This document shows, in pieces, positions 36,826 to 48,201 of a stretch of DNA of 64,000 bases. The position numbers and the translations under genes are program-made. The stretch is from Moniliophthora roreri (lineage: Eukaryota; Basidiomycota; Agaricomycetes; Agaricales; Marasmiaceae). Where the stretch lies: positions 434,001 through 498,000 of the forward strand of contig LATX02000144.1 of NCBI GenBank assembly GCA_001466705.2. The letters run 5' to 3'. Within the stretch, counting starts at the first letter, position 1; every line of letters starts with the position of its first letter. The notes under the pieces are model-generated. The model was not told the origin of the DNA, searched no databases, and was given only the letters and a program-made list of their open reading frames with translations.

Positions 36826-38483
36826 GCGTTCTGGGTTGCTGGGGCACTGACAATGTTAAAAACAATTTCAAAGGGATCATTGGTGATTGCCTTGACTGCA
36901 GAGGGTAATTCATCAATGGGGATGCTTGAATGGTCAACAACATCCATAGTGCCCAGAGTCTTCAACAATTTGGTGTGGTGCTCAGAAGCATATGTTATGA
37001 TTGGCGAAAAGCCATTGAACTTGAGTAATTGAATGGCTGAGCAAACAGATGTAAGTGATTCTTTGCATAGCATCAGAAGGACTAACTGTATTGCCTGATG
37101 GAGGAACTACCCCCAATAACAAGAACAGGCTTTCCAGTGTACTTAATGGCACAGTCAAAGGTTGGGTTTAAGCCAGTGCCTGTGGGTTGGCATGTGAATA
37201 GACCAATTGCAGCAGTCATAAATCCCAAAGAAACACTTGCTACTTCAGAGTAAGACAGCTTGGCTGGAATCTTTTGTCAGAGATTAACAGGTATGCTCTC
37301 CCTCCAAGGCTAGCCATTACACACCTTTCCAACAATCTCTGCTAGTACCCACATGAATTGTTGAAAAGCGGTGAATTCATTTTGAAAGAATGCTTGAAAT
37401 AATCTGTTCCACCATCAATAACAATGCAAGAGATGCTGGAGAATGGGAATGTGACATACACACAATCGCCTTTAGAGAATCCTTCAATGCCCTTGCTGAC
37501 TGCTTTGACATCACCAGCCATGTCCAAACCTAATATAGCAGGCCATGTTTCATAGAATATCCCATATTCTTGGATTCTCCAATCAATTGGGTTGAGTGCT
37601 GCTGCTTGGACCTTGACAACTAGTTCTCCTGCACCAAGTGTTGGTACATCGATGTTGCCAATGATAAACAAGCCTCCTTTCTTCTCCAGGAGAAGAACCT
37701 TCTGTTGAGTCATGCTGGTATACTGCATGACAGGTATTTGGGAGCTAGTAATGGTGGTAAATTGTTGATTCAAATTGTTAGTGTCTCAATTTATACAAGC
37801 ACATACACAGCTCCTCATGGAAGTCCACCCACTGACACTGATGATATCCATCGATGAAAGATGATTCAGCATCATTAGGGGGTGGCTAAACGGGAACCTA
37901 GTCAACAGGAACTTGGCAGGAACAGCAAACAGAGAACCTTATGAGAGCCTGGACTCCGAGTCAGCCTTGGGGATGCATGCATTCCTCCCAACGGTTTGTT
38001 CCCGATGAGTGACGCATTTCGGTTATATAATATATTGGCGCTTGTTGTCATTGATAAGCGCTAAAATGATTCCGACAATTATCCTTATAATCGCGGCGAA
38101 AAGATTTGCAGTTCCTTTTTTTTTGGAAATATATTTCCATCAGCCCCAGACAATCAGAAAATCTTTTACATCAGCCTGAGCCCATATCCCTTGAATGCAC
38201 TCAAAAATCAGGGAAACAACGTAGGTATTTTGTTGAGGGTGTTCATCCGACCGCCCAGTGATTTTTGTACACGTGTGAACGAATTTCCAAAAAGGAATTG
38301 CGAATTTTGTTCGCCGGGCCCGCGACTACTGTGCATCATGTCCACACAATCCGACTCGACCTAAGTTAGCCTGGGGCTACCTGGCTAGCCACACTTTCTC
38401 GACATAAGAAGACAGTCGTTCTGATCATCCAAGGGTGCCAAAACTAGCCGGGACTAACTGAGGGATCCATTGGATGCTGATTT

Positions 38484-38496
38484 TTCCAGAACTTTC
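38484..38496 (+). promoter_or_regulatory. heat-shock element 1
   Basis: TTCCAGAACTTTC is a perfect three-unit TTCnnGAAnnTTC heat-shock factor site, about 164 bases before the hsp20 start codon. Confidence 0.8.
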
Positions 38497-38525
38497 GGGG
38501 ACTCGTCATTGCAAGGACGCCTCGA

Positions 38526-38538
38526 GAATGTTCTGGAC
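38526..38538 (+). promoter_or_regulatory. heat-shock element 2
   Basis: GAATGTTCTGGAC matches GAAnnTTCnnGA(n), just upstream of the TATA box. Confidence 0.75.
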
Positions 38539-38552
38539 ATCCTCTGGCAATG

Positions 38553-38559
38553 TATAAAA
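38553..38559 (+). promoter_or_regulatory. TATA box of hsp20
   Basis: TATAAAA lies about 100 bases before the start codon and about 15 bases after the second heat-shock element. Confidence 0.7.
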
Positions 38560-38659
38560 ACTGGGCTCTAAACTGCGATGCTATTCAAGTTCAAAGCAAG
38601 AAAAAAGTCGACAACTACTCCCACACACGCTACTCAACAACCTCTTTAACCTCGCAAAC

Positions 38660-39259
38660 ATGTCTTCAATCTACTACTACGAACCGTATTACAACTTTGA
38701 CCGCTTCTTCGACGAGTTCTTTGCTCGTTCAGGTAGAAGTGCTGCACCACCATCCACGGAAGGTAGCGAAGTCGCACACAAGTCCTCCGGGAATGCAGTA
38801 TCTCAAGCGTTGAAGCCAAGGTAAGCGCCAATAAACGCCCCATATCATAATGAATCAATACTGATAGGTTCTTCCCGCAGAATGGACCTGCACGAAGATG
38901 CCGAGAAGAACATCGTCACGGCAACGTTCGAGCTGCCCGGGCTTAAGAAAGAGGACGTGCAAATCGACGTGCACGATGGTCGCCTAACCATCTCTGGGGA
39001 GAGCAAGATCTCCGAAGAGCATGAAAAGGACGGATATGCTGTCCGCGAACGTCGCTACGGCAAATTCTCCAGAACTCTTCGTCTTCCTCAAGGTGTAAAG
39101 GTAGGCATTCCAATTTCCCTGGACGGCTGGCTCCTTACTGATCGATTGCTCGTTCTACAGGAGGAAGAGATCAAGGCGTCCTTGGAAAACGGAGTTCTGA
39201 CTGTAATATTCCCCAAGGCAGCCAAGGAGGATGCGCCCAAGAAAATCACGATCTCTTAA
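38660..39259 (+). CDS. hsp20: small heat-shock protein Hsp20
   Basis: Three exons: 38660-38820, 38881-39100, 39161-39259. Both introns are 60 bases. The product is 159 residues. The N-terminus (MSSIYYYEPYYNFDRFFDEF) precedes an alpha-crystallin domain from about residue 55. It carries the usual blocks: TATFELPGLKKEDVQIDVHD, GRLTISGESK, GYAVRERRYGKFSRTLRLPQ and NGVLTVIFPK, ending with the IxI-like ITIS tail. It is an ATP-independent chaperone that holds unfolding proteins. Two heat-shock elements and a TATA box in front predict induction by heat. A truncated copy of its first codons lies at 21254. Confidence 0.96.
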
Positions 39260-39614
39260 GGGACTTTCCTTCGCTCTCGGGTAGATTTTGTAGCATATTC
39301 AACTGTACAACAATTAGCTATTAATACACTGTTTGTAAGGTCTCTTGATGCTGGAATAGCAACAGCTGGGCTTGCATATCTGTTGGCTGCAGGTTGGCTG
39401 TATAATTTGACATTCGTACCTGTGGCGTCAGGGTCGTTCGGCGATAATCTTCCCTCTTACTACCAACGCCATGCTACAAATTCCAAGTCAAGTCGACAGG
39501 ATGAAAACTTGGATCTTTATGAATTTTTGGTATGCATATCCATCAATACGTTATTGTCTCACATTCATATTCATCACCCCTTACTTTCAGACCACCACCA
39601 TTGAAGATTTTCCG

Positions 39615-41352
39615 ATGCCTAGCTCCAACGCTTGTCACCCATGTTTACCTCACGATCTCCTCGAGAGATTACAAGTCGACCCAAACCTTCTCACCAAAAA
39701 ATCTCAGATATTTGATCCCAAGCAGGAAAAGTTTCGGCGGGATGCTCTCAAACTCGGAGAAGGTCGAACTTGTATCGAAACTGAAGTTGTGAGGGATGCG
39801 GGGAATCGCAGAGCTATTCAGCAGGGTTCATCAGCCTCACGAGGCTCAGCGTCGTATCGTAGAATTCACGAGCTCAACGACAAGGTGGATAGTTTTCGAA
39901 AGGGGGATCAGAAAACGTTTTTGCATTTAGCTGCCGCGAACGGAGATGTCGCGTTGGCGTACGAAGTCATTCGGATGGGAATCGATATCGATAAGAAGGA
40001 TAGCAATGGTGCTACGGCCCTTCTTCTCTCCCTTACAAAACTCGCCATTCACCGTAATATTCTCGCTCAAGTCAACAGTCCCAATTTTCCTCCTCCAGCA
40101 CGTGGCCAGTCGTTGCCAGAGACCCTTACACCCGAATTCTTGAACAAGAGGATTGAATGTGACTCACGAATCGCTACTTTGCTCATCGAGCAGCACGCTG
40201 ACGTGAATGCCGGCGCGTTTGGTGTTACGCCCATGTCTCCAGCAGCGGAAGCAGGTCGTTGGGCCATCGTCGAGTTGCTCTTGCAACATGGAGCGCGTCG
40301 TCCACGTACTCAAGAGCTCCAGTTCACTTCCACTGTCGAGAAATCTCGATACACGTCCATCCTATCCAAAACCAAGACATCGCCTTCTGATCCTCGACCA
40401 CCACGTCCCTGTCCGTGTTGGTCAGGTAAGCTTCTTAGTGAATGCCATGAGGCAGGAAAACAGCGTTATCCAGATCACTTCCTCTGCGGTTGTGGGAAGA
40501 AGCGTATGGTGTATGGTGAATGTTGCGGAAAACGCGGCATCGAAGTCGTCGAAGAATGGGATCCCCAGGCCAAGTGGATCATGCCCGCGACTGTGCGCAC
40601 TATACGCCTACCTACCGACAAGGAAGCGGATCCAGAGATTCAGCCATTCATCAAGAACGGTATGGACTTTTACATGAAGACGTTGCTCAACATGACGCCA
40701 GATGAACGGAATCAAACTATGGAGATGGTGCAAAGGGAGAAGGTGACGTACTTTAGGCAGGTATTGAATGTTATGGGTCGCGAAGATGAGGTGGATGAAG
40801 CGTTTTGGTATGCTTTGGATAAAGTCGATTTCTTTCCTCGGTAAGCAACTTTACCTTCATTTGCTTGGAAGACTGAAATGTAACCGGACACTTGACAGTC
40901 CATGGGAGAAGCAGCTGAGTAAGGTTGAATGTCGCAAGCGCATGACCGAGTGGAACGATGCTGTTGAAGAATACATCACCACGCAACGAGATCCAAGGTC
41001 CCGTATTGACATCGAAGTTGAAGCGAAGATCGGCATGGATGGCGGTCCTCTCTACAAGTTTTGCTACGCCGAGGACTGCGATAACGCTGAGAAGCGTGAT
41101 GTGGAATCTTTGAGGCGTTGTGGGGGCTGTGGGCTGGTGAGTCCTTTCCTCTTCTTCGCCCTGAATCGGTAATGATAATCTTGCATTCAGGTTTGGTACT
41201 GTAGCAAGGAATGCCAAAAGAAAAGCTGGAAAGAGGAAGGACACAAGAGCGAATGTAAGGGTGGCGCGGTTCGCGCTCAGCAATCACACTCGCAGTGGGC
41301 AATGGAACAAGCGGTTTTGGGTATGCAAGGTCTCGCAGGAATGGGGCTGTGA
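39615..41352 (+). CDS. ankyrin, SEC-C-like and MYND zinc-finger protein (541 aa)
   Basis: Three exons: 39615-40840, 40899-41136, 41191-41352. Ankyrin-type helices lie at about 95-215 (TFLHLAAANGDVALAYEVIR; GVTPMSPAAEAGRWAIVELL). Next comes a Cys-rich SEC-C-like motif near 264 (PCPCWSGKLLSECHEAGK then CGCGKKRMVYGECC). A C-terminal MYND finger spans about 457-505 (CRKR..., CYAEDCDN..., CGGCGLVWYCSKECQKKSWK). MYND fingers bind proline-rich partners. The role here is unknown. The start is uncertain. The frame stays open further upstream across a GT-AG intron (39530-39590) but has no ATG there, so the first ATG after that intron is used, implying an intron in the 5' UTR. Confidence 0.85.
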
Positions 41353-42158
41353 CTACGAGATTCCGGCACGTAATTGACTGTACATCGATCACCTCCTTCC
41401 TAGCTGTAACATATTCGCCCTCTATGTCATTGTCCAGATCGTTTTGAAGATCTTTGTAGATCTTTTCGTACGAAGATCTGAATAGTACGTGTCTGAAACT
41501 TAACGACGGATGGAGGTGAGCTTCGTTACGCGACCAAGAAGCGAACATTAATACTAATTCAATACCGCGCAAAGTAATTCGACCGGCAAGTAGATCATTC
41601 CTTGGACCGTACAAGTGTGTAGCCACAAAAGCCACAAAAGCCACTCGCCACCATTGGTTGATTCCGTTTTCAGGTAAGCATGCTGCAACCCAAAAGGGTT
41701 AAACTGGATTGAGGTCCCTTCAGCAAAGGAGCGACTCTCAGCTCGATGTGCAATGCTGAGACGCCATCGCTATCTCAAAACCAGTGTGGTTGAACAGGGT
41801 GCTCAAGTCATAGACATAGGCACTCTGGGACAACTAGTCGGCCGACTTTCAGATACCGACCCGAACGAGGTTCGCACTCCGCATTCAACGCCTCTCGTTT
41901 GCAAATCCACCGATTGATCAGGGACGAGCCTAGGAACAGTACCACTACGTGGTAAACGTTATCATTTCTGGCCGAAGGGCACACCCCTAAACGTCAGATA
42001 GTTTGTTTTGAATGGAATCTGTCCTCTGCATCTGCGTTTCTGACATATTGAAGACTAATCCGATATCTCAGCAATTGAAACGAAGATAAATACTATGGGA
42101 GGAGATTTTCGTTAGCAGCTCACCCTTCGTCTCGCCTCCTCCTTCAAGGTTCGTCGCC
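41353..42158. other. intergenic
   Basis: A minus-strand frame begins near 41644 and runs into the MYND gene, but it has no family signature and overlaps real coding sequence. I see no gene here. Confidence 0.4.
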
Positions 42159-43703
42159 ATGCCTGTCCCGCCAACTCTGCCGATGATGTACTGGCCGACG
42201 GAGAAGCCATACGAGCTTCTCGAGGTCACCACTAGGGACATCAAAAGTAAATCTTGCTCATCCTTTGCCTATGGTTCACTTAGCATGTCTTCACAGTCGC
42301 GTCTCTGGCCTTTGGATGGACTCTTGGATTTGGATACTTTACGGCTTGCCATGCCGTTCGTGAGACCCGTCGGAGTGGTAGAGTCAATACCTACGTGATT
42401 CTCATCTGGGGAGAATTGTTTGTGTGGGTCCTATCCGCTTTACCGTCCATATATTTTGAGGGATTCATTAGTGGTTAAAGATGCTTAATATTTGCGACCA
42501 TCTGTTGGTTGTATCTCACTCGAGATATCCCACCCTCGTTCTGGTTCTTCTTTTCTATTTTGACGTGCGTCTCTCTGTGTTTTCCATGGTTGAAGCTCAC
42601 ATAGTGCACAGTACATGGGCACTTCAAGTCCACTTCCTTCTCCAAATTATCGTCAATCGACTGTGCATTCTTTTATCGAGCAATGAGAAACGGGTAGGTT
42701 CACCCTGCCTCTTGCATCCCTTGCCTCCCTTATCGACCATGACTTAGAATTGGCTTCGTTGGGGTACGGCCGCGCTCATTACGGCCATCAACATCTCGGT
42801 TTACAGTATCTGGCTTCCCGCTAAGCTTCAAATCAATCATACGTACCATGATGTCAATATTTGGTGGGACAGAGTCGAAGTAAGTTCACTTTGCTTGTTT
42901 GTTGGGATGTCTTCTAAATATCTGCGCAGAAATGTCTGTATCTTATTGTCGATGGGGCACTCAATTGGTATTTTGTCAAAACTGTAAAGGACCGACTCGT
43001 CATCCATGGTGGTATAGTAGGTTTCCCTTTTGTCATGAACGATATATCGTTTTGACATCCATTGAATAGTTGAAGAAGTACGATCGATTAGTGCGCTTCA
43101 ATACCTGGATTGTCTGGATATCCCTTTCTATGGATGTGCTCATCATCAGTGCGTCCAATAATCACTTCAAGTTGGTAGTGTCCAATATTGGTTGTTATTT
43201 GCTTAGCCATGATGTCTCTCCGGAACAACTTTGTGTACATGCAGTTCGTGAGTGGTAGCTTCTTCGCAACCATCTACTATAGCTGATATACTTCTGAAGC
43301 ATCCTGTCGCTTACATCGTCAAGCTCAATATCGAGATGGCTATGGGTAACTTGATCACAAAGGTGGCCAGGGATACGGGTGAGTGCAGCCGTTTAGGTTC
43401 AGTGACTTTTCAGGCATACTGAAGTTGCGGGCGCGTAGGTATCCGCGTTACAGAAGGGGACTCTTCGGCGGACTTCCAGACCAATTCGATGAGCGTGCAA
43501 GTCCAGGTTAACAGACAACAGTTCACTGTCAAGGATGACATTGGTCAGTTCGCTTGTTCAGTGAGGTCGTCCCATAGCCTGATTGTTCTTTAACAGAATT
43601 ATCGGAAGCTGGGAATTCAAACTGGGTTCCCACGAAGGACCCTTCAAACTCTTCGAGCGTCAATGTTGAGCTCTTCACGCGATCCGAGAAAAATAAAGTG
43701 TAG
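42159..43703 (+). CDS. multi-pass membrane protein of the agaricomycete type (338 aa)
   Basis: Eleven exons: 42159-42246, 42297-42473, 42525-42564, 42612-42693, 42748-42879, 42930-43016, 43070-43148, 43207-43247, 43300-43378, 43439-43543, 43597-43703. All junctions keep frame. Six or seven hydrophobic segments are visible: IASLAFGWTLGFGYFTACHA; VNTYVILIWGELFVWVLSAL; SFWFFFSILTTWALQVHFLL; GTAALITAINISVYSIWLPA; LYLIVDGALNWYFVKTVKD; IVWISLSMDVLIITMMSL; and a weaker one at VAYIVKLNIEMAMGNLI. A polar C-terminal tail follows. This layout, with QINxTY and ALNWYF motifs, recurs in mushroom-forming fungi as a large uncharacterised family, loosely receptor-like. Function is unknown. Confidence 0.85.
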
Positions 43704-44162
43704 AATAAATACTGCCCAAGCGCTTGCTTTTAGAGCTACCTTTTTATGGTCCGACCTTACATTATAGCGTTGTTAAAGCAGTAGATCTGCAACTATATAT
43801 TGTACCTACATTCGTTTGTGCCAATTGGGCGCCTAATCTAGCGTCCGCCCTGTGCGCACGGGACTCCATCTCCAACTGCCACCATCTTATCTCCCTCCAA
43901 TCTCATTTTGCTTTGTATGTCTAAATCTCTACAGAGATTTGCTCTGTCTTTTTCTCTCGCTCATTATCGACAGCTCCAAGCTAATATTGAACTTTTCGGT
44001 TCTTTGATACTTCGTTCCATGTCGAGAACTCATTCGCGTCTTAAAGTTTTTTTTTCGTGAAGATGCTCAAGAGATCCTATCCTGAACTCGGCTGACATTT
44101 GCTCGAACTCCATGCCACATCTGGGGGACAACTTGCTATTCTTCCAGGGGGGATGGAAATAC
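43704..44162. other. intergenic
   Basis: A T-run near 44047-44055. No gene. Confidence 0.4.
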
Positions 44163-44865
44163 AATCGGGTGTGGAGGCTATAGTCGATTAGTCCACCTCG
44201 GAAGGATGAAAGACGAGACGTCATTCATGTAAAATTAGATATTAAAACAACAAATAATAAAATCACAAATCAGCAATTCTGAAAAATAATTATTGAAAGA
44301 GGCAAGAAGGTGGGGAGCGCGTCGGGGGCGAACGCGCTTCTTCTACTTCTTCTCTGCTCTGCTTATTCGCTTCCAGACAAGGCACAGAATGAAGAGTAGA
44401 TCTTTATTACATTTCGATAGGCGCGTTTTCATAATTCTTGACGGTGGCGCATAGAATAATGATTCAAATCACTTCGTGCATCGTATACTTGCAGGAAAAA
44501 GACTTCGCGAGTGTTCCCCTCCAGCAAGCTGGAAATAGTGGTTTTGAACAGGTCATGGGTCCATAGCTTCTTAACTGACGTGACAGATCGTCGCTCACGT
44601 CTCCCAGCGACGTTTCTTCTGTGACTGGTCAAAAAATCCGACGCAAATGGAATTTGGGGAGCTCGACGAGAAACTGAACTTTGGGGCATCTGGTTAAGTC
44701 CAGCGCTTGGAGTTAGCAAACCGACGAGACTTAGCAGGACTTAGCAGGACTTAGCTGATCAGTCAGGCTACGTCATTCTCCTGTTATCTCTCTTTATCTT
44801 GACAGCTGTATCCGCGTTCGGGCCCTTCCGAGGTGGACTAATCGACTGTTACCAGAATCGGGTGT
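44163..44865. mobile_element. TIR element with 10-bp direct repeats (Mutator-like MITE)
   Basis: The direct repeats AATCGGGTGT at 44163-44172 and 44856-44865 bracket a 683-bp segment. Near its ends are perfect 24-bp inverted repeats, 44182-44205 and 44824-44847 (core GATTAGTCCACCTCGGAAGG). A 10-bp duplication with long terminal inverted repeats is the style of Mutator-like elements (8-11 bp duplications). The inside has an AT-rich part and an 86-codon minus-strand frame (start near 44689) of no known family, so the element is probably non-autonomous. Confidence 0.65.
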
Positions 44866-46317
44866 AGATAATGGGGCCTGCCAGAAGGCATCATATATGA
44901 CATGGAGAGGACGGTGACGAAAGATATCAGGGAAAATAACAACCTGGATGGCTTGCCTTGTTGCATGCCTTATCGCCATAATGCCATCCCCCCCAACCCA
45001 CCTATTTTTACGCTGTTAGCAGCATGGACCTACCCTTCATGTAAGTGTAGTAGGCCATGGGAAGACAAAACGGCCTGAGGATCTGTGGTCGGGGCCGAAT
45101 AGCAAAATGGAGTGCGAGAGTGCGCGAGAGTATGTGAGTACACTGAAACAGGGCGACCCGTCATGGTAGCTGTCGCGGAAGTTTACTGTATAATCTTTGT
45201 AGAGTATGTGAAGGCTCGAATTTTGCGATGAAGCAGTGCTCTGACTGTAAGCTGATATATATTCCTACTATTTTTACTTAGCTAGTATCTGTGAGTAGGA
45301 GTTCATTCTTCTCTTCAGGTGCTGTACTATAAGGAGGTGCGTCCGGAAAGTCCAGGCACAACGCCACTCGCAACCGTCTTCTGGACATCAGCAAAAACTG
45401 TATAGTGCTATAATGAGTTCCCCGGGGTTTATGGTCCACCTGCAGGGTATTATAACCCTTAAAACCAGTCATAACCCCCACAAACCAGGCCACAAACCAG
45501 GCTATAATCCCCCTAGAGCTAGGTTACAGCGCTTTCCGGTTTTGGCTGATGGAGGCTCGTTGGTACGGTGGCAGATAAAGTACGCGCTCATTGCTGCTAT
45601 GGAGTCCATCAATAGTTAGCGCAGTTCGTATATGGGGATACCAGTGGTGTCGATAATAGGGTACTAGTATAACTTCAAGCGGGAGTGGTGGCAGCATAAA
45701 GTTCTCGAATCAGAAGTGTGGGTGAGTCGACGGCTATTCGCACTGGTACTGTTGCATTAACGATGGGATTTACGGGACAATCACAATTCGGAGAGATTAT
45801 CCGTTGTTTTCGATCCCGACTCCGAGTGTTCTGAATTGAATACAGCAGGAATACAGTCTGCAAAACTGACATGTTACGTCGACGCGTCAACGGCTACTGC
45901 CAGAAATTTTTGGGCGCTTATCGGCGGTGAGTCATCCAGCTGTCACCACCATGTTCAACGTCCTATTCGCCAATGCTCTTGGCATGAAACCTCGTTTGGT
46001 TTTTTTTCAACAAGGGGTATTTCGCGCAAGGTTTAGTTTGTATTACTTTGATGACGGTATTGGTTACAGCCTTTAGGTGATGCTATACCCTCGTCCTGGT
46101 GCAAGCAGTGCTGCCTCTTTCGAATGAAAGCGCCTGAAGATCTTGAAACGCAGGGTTGATAAATGAAACCTTAGCACCATGCCACAATGGAGGGAAAGCG
46201 CTGAATGTTAAATGTCAACCTTAGACCATCTTTGGTTCCACCACCCCTTCCCGTTCCTTTCGTCTTTTTTTCCCGCTTTTCTGGCTTTTTACGCCAGGAA
46301 GCACTTCCCATGAATCA
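44866..46317. other. no supported gene
   Basis: Short repeated phrases such as ACAAACCAGGC occur near 45478-45505. Fragmentary frames exist but none can be joined. A three-fold (A)CTTAGCAGG-type repeat lies just inside the preceding element near 44729-44752. Confidence 0.35.
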
Positions 46318-47915
46318 ATGTCTGGTGCATTGAGGATTTATATATTGATACATTTCCTTATTTTTTTATACTTCGTTCACGGGATTTCTGGAAAGGCGGT
46401 CAACAGGACCATCGACGACACGTTCGGTGACTCTTCCAATTCGTCAATCAAGCCGATCTTTCTACCGCCCGCGGCCGGAGTATGGCAGGACTCGACGTGC
46501 GCGACGTGTGCAATCGTGCCGGAGAAGAGCAAGGCGTTTGGCGGGACATGGACAGCGACGACGTATAACAAAGAGTTGAAGAACATTTCGATTATCTTAC
46601 CTTTTACCGGTGCGTTTAGACTGTTTTCTTTTTTGATTTTATTTTTCTAGTACTGAAGAATCTGCAGGAACCGCTATTTATTTATTTTTTATCCTCGCGA
46701 ACGATCAAGGACCAGGAATCACAACCACGACCGAATGTAATTTCACGCTCGATGGCATGCCCGTTGGACATTTCCTTCACACACCGACCAAAAGTAAGGA
46801 GCTGCAGTACAATGAAAGCGCATTGGTGCACACTTCAACTGCGTTGGCGAATACGAACCACGAATTGCTGATCAGCACGTCCGGTGTGGATCGTGATATA
46901 TTCATCAATTTCGACTATGCCATATATACGTACGTTGAGCCAACTTCCAGAACTATTCCCGGTACTTAAACCTATTCTTAGGGTAGAAGCAGACGATGAA
47001 GCTTCTTTTCCTCCGCCTTTAGCTGCGAAGGCCTCTCCAACGCCAGCCTCCAACCAACTCGGTGGCCTATCGCAATCGCAGTTTACAGCTGTGGTTATCG
47101 GAACAGCCGTCGGTGGTGTTGCGGCTTTAGCAGCTGCTGGACTAATTATCTATTTCTACTGTCGAAGACGGAAACTCGAACGCCAATTCCCAAACAGTTC
47201 TAGCCTCGAGGGTCATCAACCAATTATCTCTCAAGGGCAGTTGAATCCGACGGGCTTACCTACCACGACGATACCACCGACTCCGAGAGATGAGTGGAAT
47301 CCCCCTATGACACCTCATACCGTTACGGTACCTCCCAGCGTTGCGACTGTGGCCACCAATCGTGAACAGGATTCAGAGGACTCGGATTCGGACACATTCT
47401 CTTACATCAACAAGGACAGCTATGTTACCCTACCCTCAGGGCAGATACTCATGTGTCCTGCCACCCGTCAAACTCGCCGCCTGACCCGAAGTACCCATCG
47501 ACCAACGGCACTTGCCTTGGACAATGGGACGAGCGTCTCCAGTCTTAATTACCCGATGTCACCAACGGCAGTTGTCTTGGACAATAGGACGAGCGTCTCC
47601 AGTCTTCATTACCCGATGTCACCAGCCCCAACCACACCGGCTATGAAGACTATCAGAAGGAGGGAGCTGGCACAGCAGATGCAGGCTATTCGGAGGGAGA
47701 TGAGGCTCTTAGAGGTTGAAGCAGCTGGTAATGGACAGGGAGATGATGGAGATAATGGTTCTGATGAACAGAATGAACGAGACAACTTGAGGGATCTGAT
47801 AAAAGAGATGAGGGCTCAGCTGGAATTACTGCAGTCCTACATGTATTCACCTTGGGCGAAGGGCGAGACAGATATGCCACCCCCAGGGTATACGCCGTCC
47901 AAAGCTAGTCAATAG
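46318..47915 (+). CDS. type I single-pass membrane protein (495 aa)
   Basis: Three exons: 46318-46609, 46668-46929, 46982-47915. A signal peptide (about 1-24) leads to an extracellular domain starting VNRTIDDTFGDS, with WQDSTCATCAIVPEKSKAFG and GTAIYLFFILANDQG. A membrane helix at about 220-243 (VVIGTAVGGVAALAAAGLII) is followed by CRRRK and a long cytoplasmic tail. The tail holds a heptad-like stretch (RRRELAQQMQAIRREMRLLE) and an acidic linker. RTIDDTFGD openings with a TM helix and disordered tail recur in agaricomycete genomes; function unknown. A 60-bp tandem duplication sits in the tail. Several N-glycosylation sequons lie in the outer domain. Confidence 0.88.
47502..47621 (+). repeat. 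60-bp in-frame tandem duplication
   Basis: Units 47502-47561 and 47562-47621 differ at only a few positions. They encode LDNGTSVSSLNYPMSP and LDNRTSVSSLHYPMSP. Confidence 0.9.
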
Positions 47916-48201
47916 GTTTTTTGAATATAACTGTGAAATTGTAAACTCAAGTGTGATTGGTTCGTTTAATTTGGGCGGTTGGCGCTAAACTCACCTTCGA
48001 CGCGGCCCCGATTAGCATCTCTCGTAAGCGACATACCTTTCTCTTGACTTCCACTATCGACCCGCTGTACTTTTGCTCCCTGAGATTTGTGTATGGTTTG
48101 ACAAGCTGCGGGGATATATAGACGCTGACATTTAATACAGTGAGTAATCGTTATTGCGTGACCAGTCCTCTGACTAACTGCGCCATTGCATCCAGAGCAG
48201 G

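Larger units (their letters stand above)
35060..37773 (-). pseudogene. zinc-type alcohol dehydrogenase-like (MDR) relic
   Basis: The N-terminal GroES-like domain is nearly intact at 37342-37773, with VPTLGAGELVVKVQAAALNP then IDWRIQEYG and LGLDMAGDVKAVSKGIEGFS then KGDCVYV. The Rossmann part follows near 36795-37290 (PAKLSYSEVASVSLGFMTAA, GKPVLVIGGSSS, DVVDHSSIPIDELPSAVKAI). The frame is then broken by about 1.4 kb of inserted DNA and resumes at 35135-35390 (YTILADSGQM; KNLLSFLEAGVI) with the end near 35060 (PNEVKDLPGG; KKLIVHPQ). Frameshifts and stops are present between blocks. The family resembles fungal trans-acting enoyl reductase or quinone oxidoreductase-like proteins. Confidence 0.65.
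22880..37860. other. CG-depleted relic and transposon block
   Basis: Across about 15 kb CG dinucleotides are scarce while TG and CA are common, and the base composition is more AT-rich than on either side. Between about 24,725 and 26,580 I find no CG at all. Coding relics inside keep intron positions but carry Arg-to-Cys/Trp changes and TGA stops, as expected when methylated CG mutates to TG. Similar decay is known for silenced repeats in fungi. The mechanism here is inferred. Confidence 0.8.

Noticed and set aside
40207..40705. Overlapping frames inside the ankyrin/MYND gene
   Set aside because: Alternate-frame shadows; the long frame carries the domains.
40976..41644. 222-codon minus-strand frame
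   Set aside because: It overlaps the MYND exons and shows no family features.
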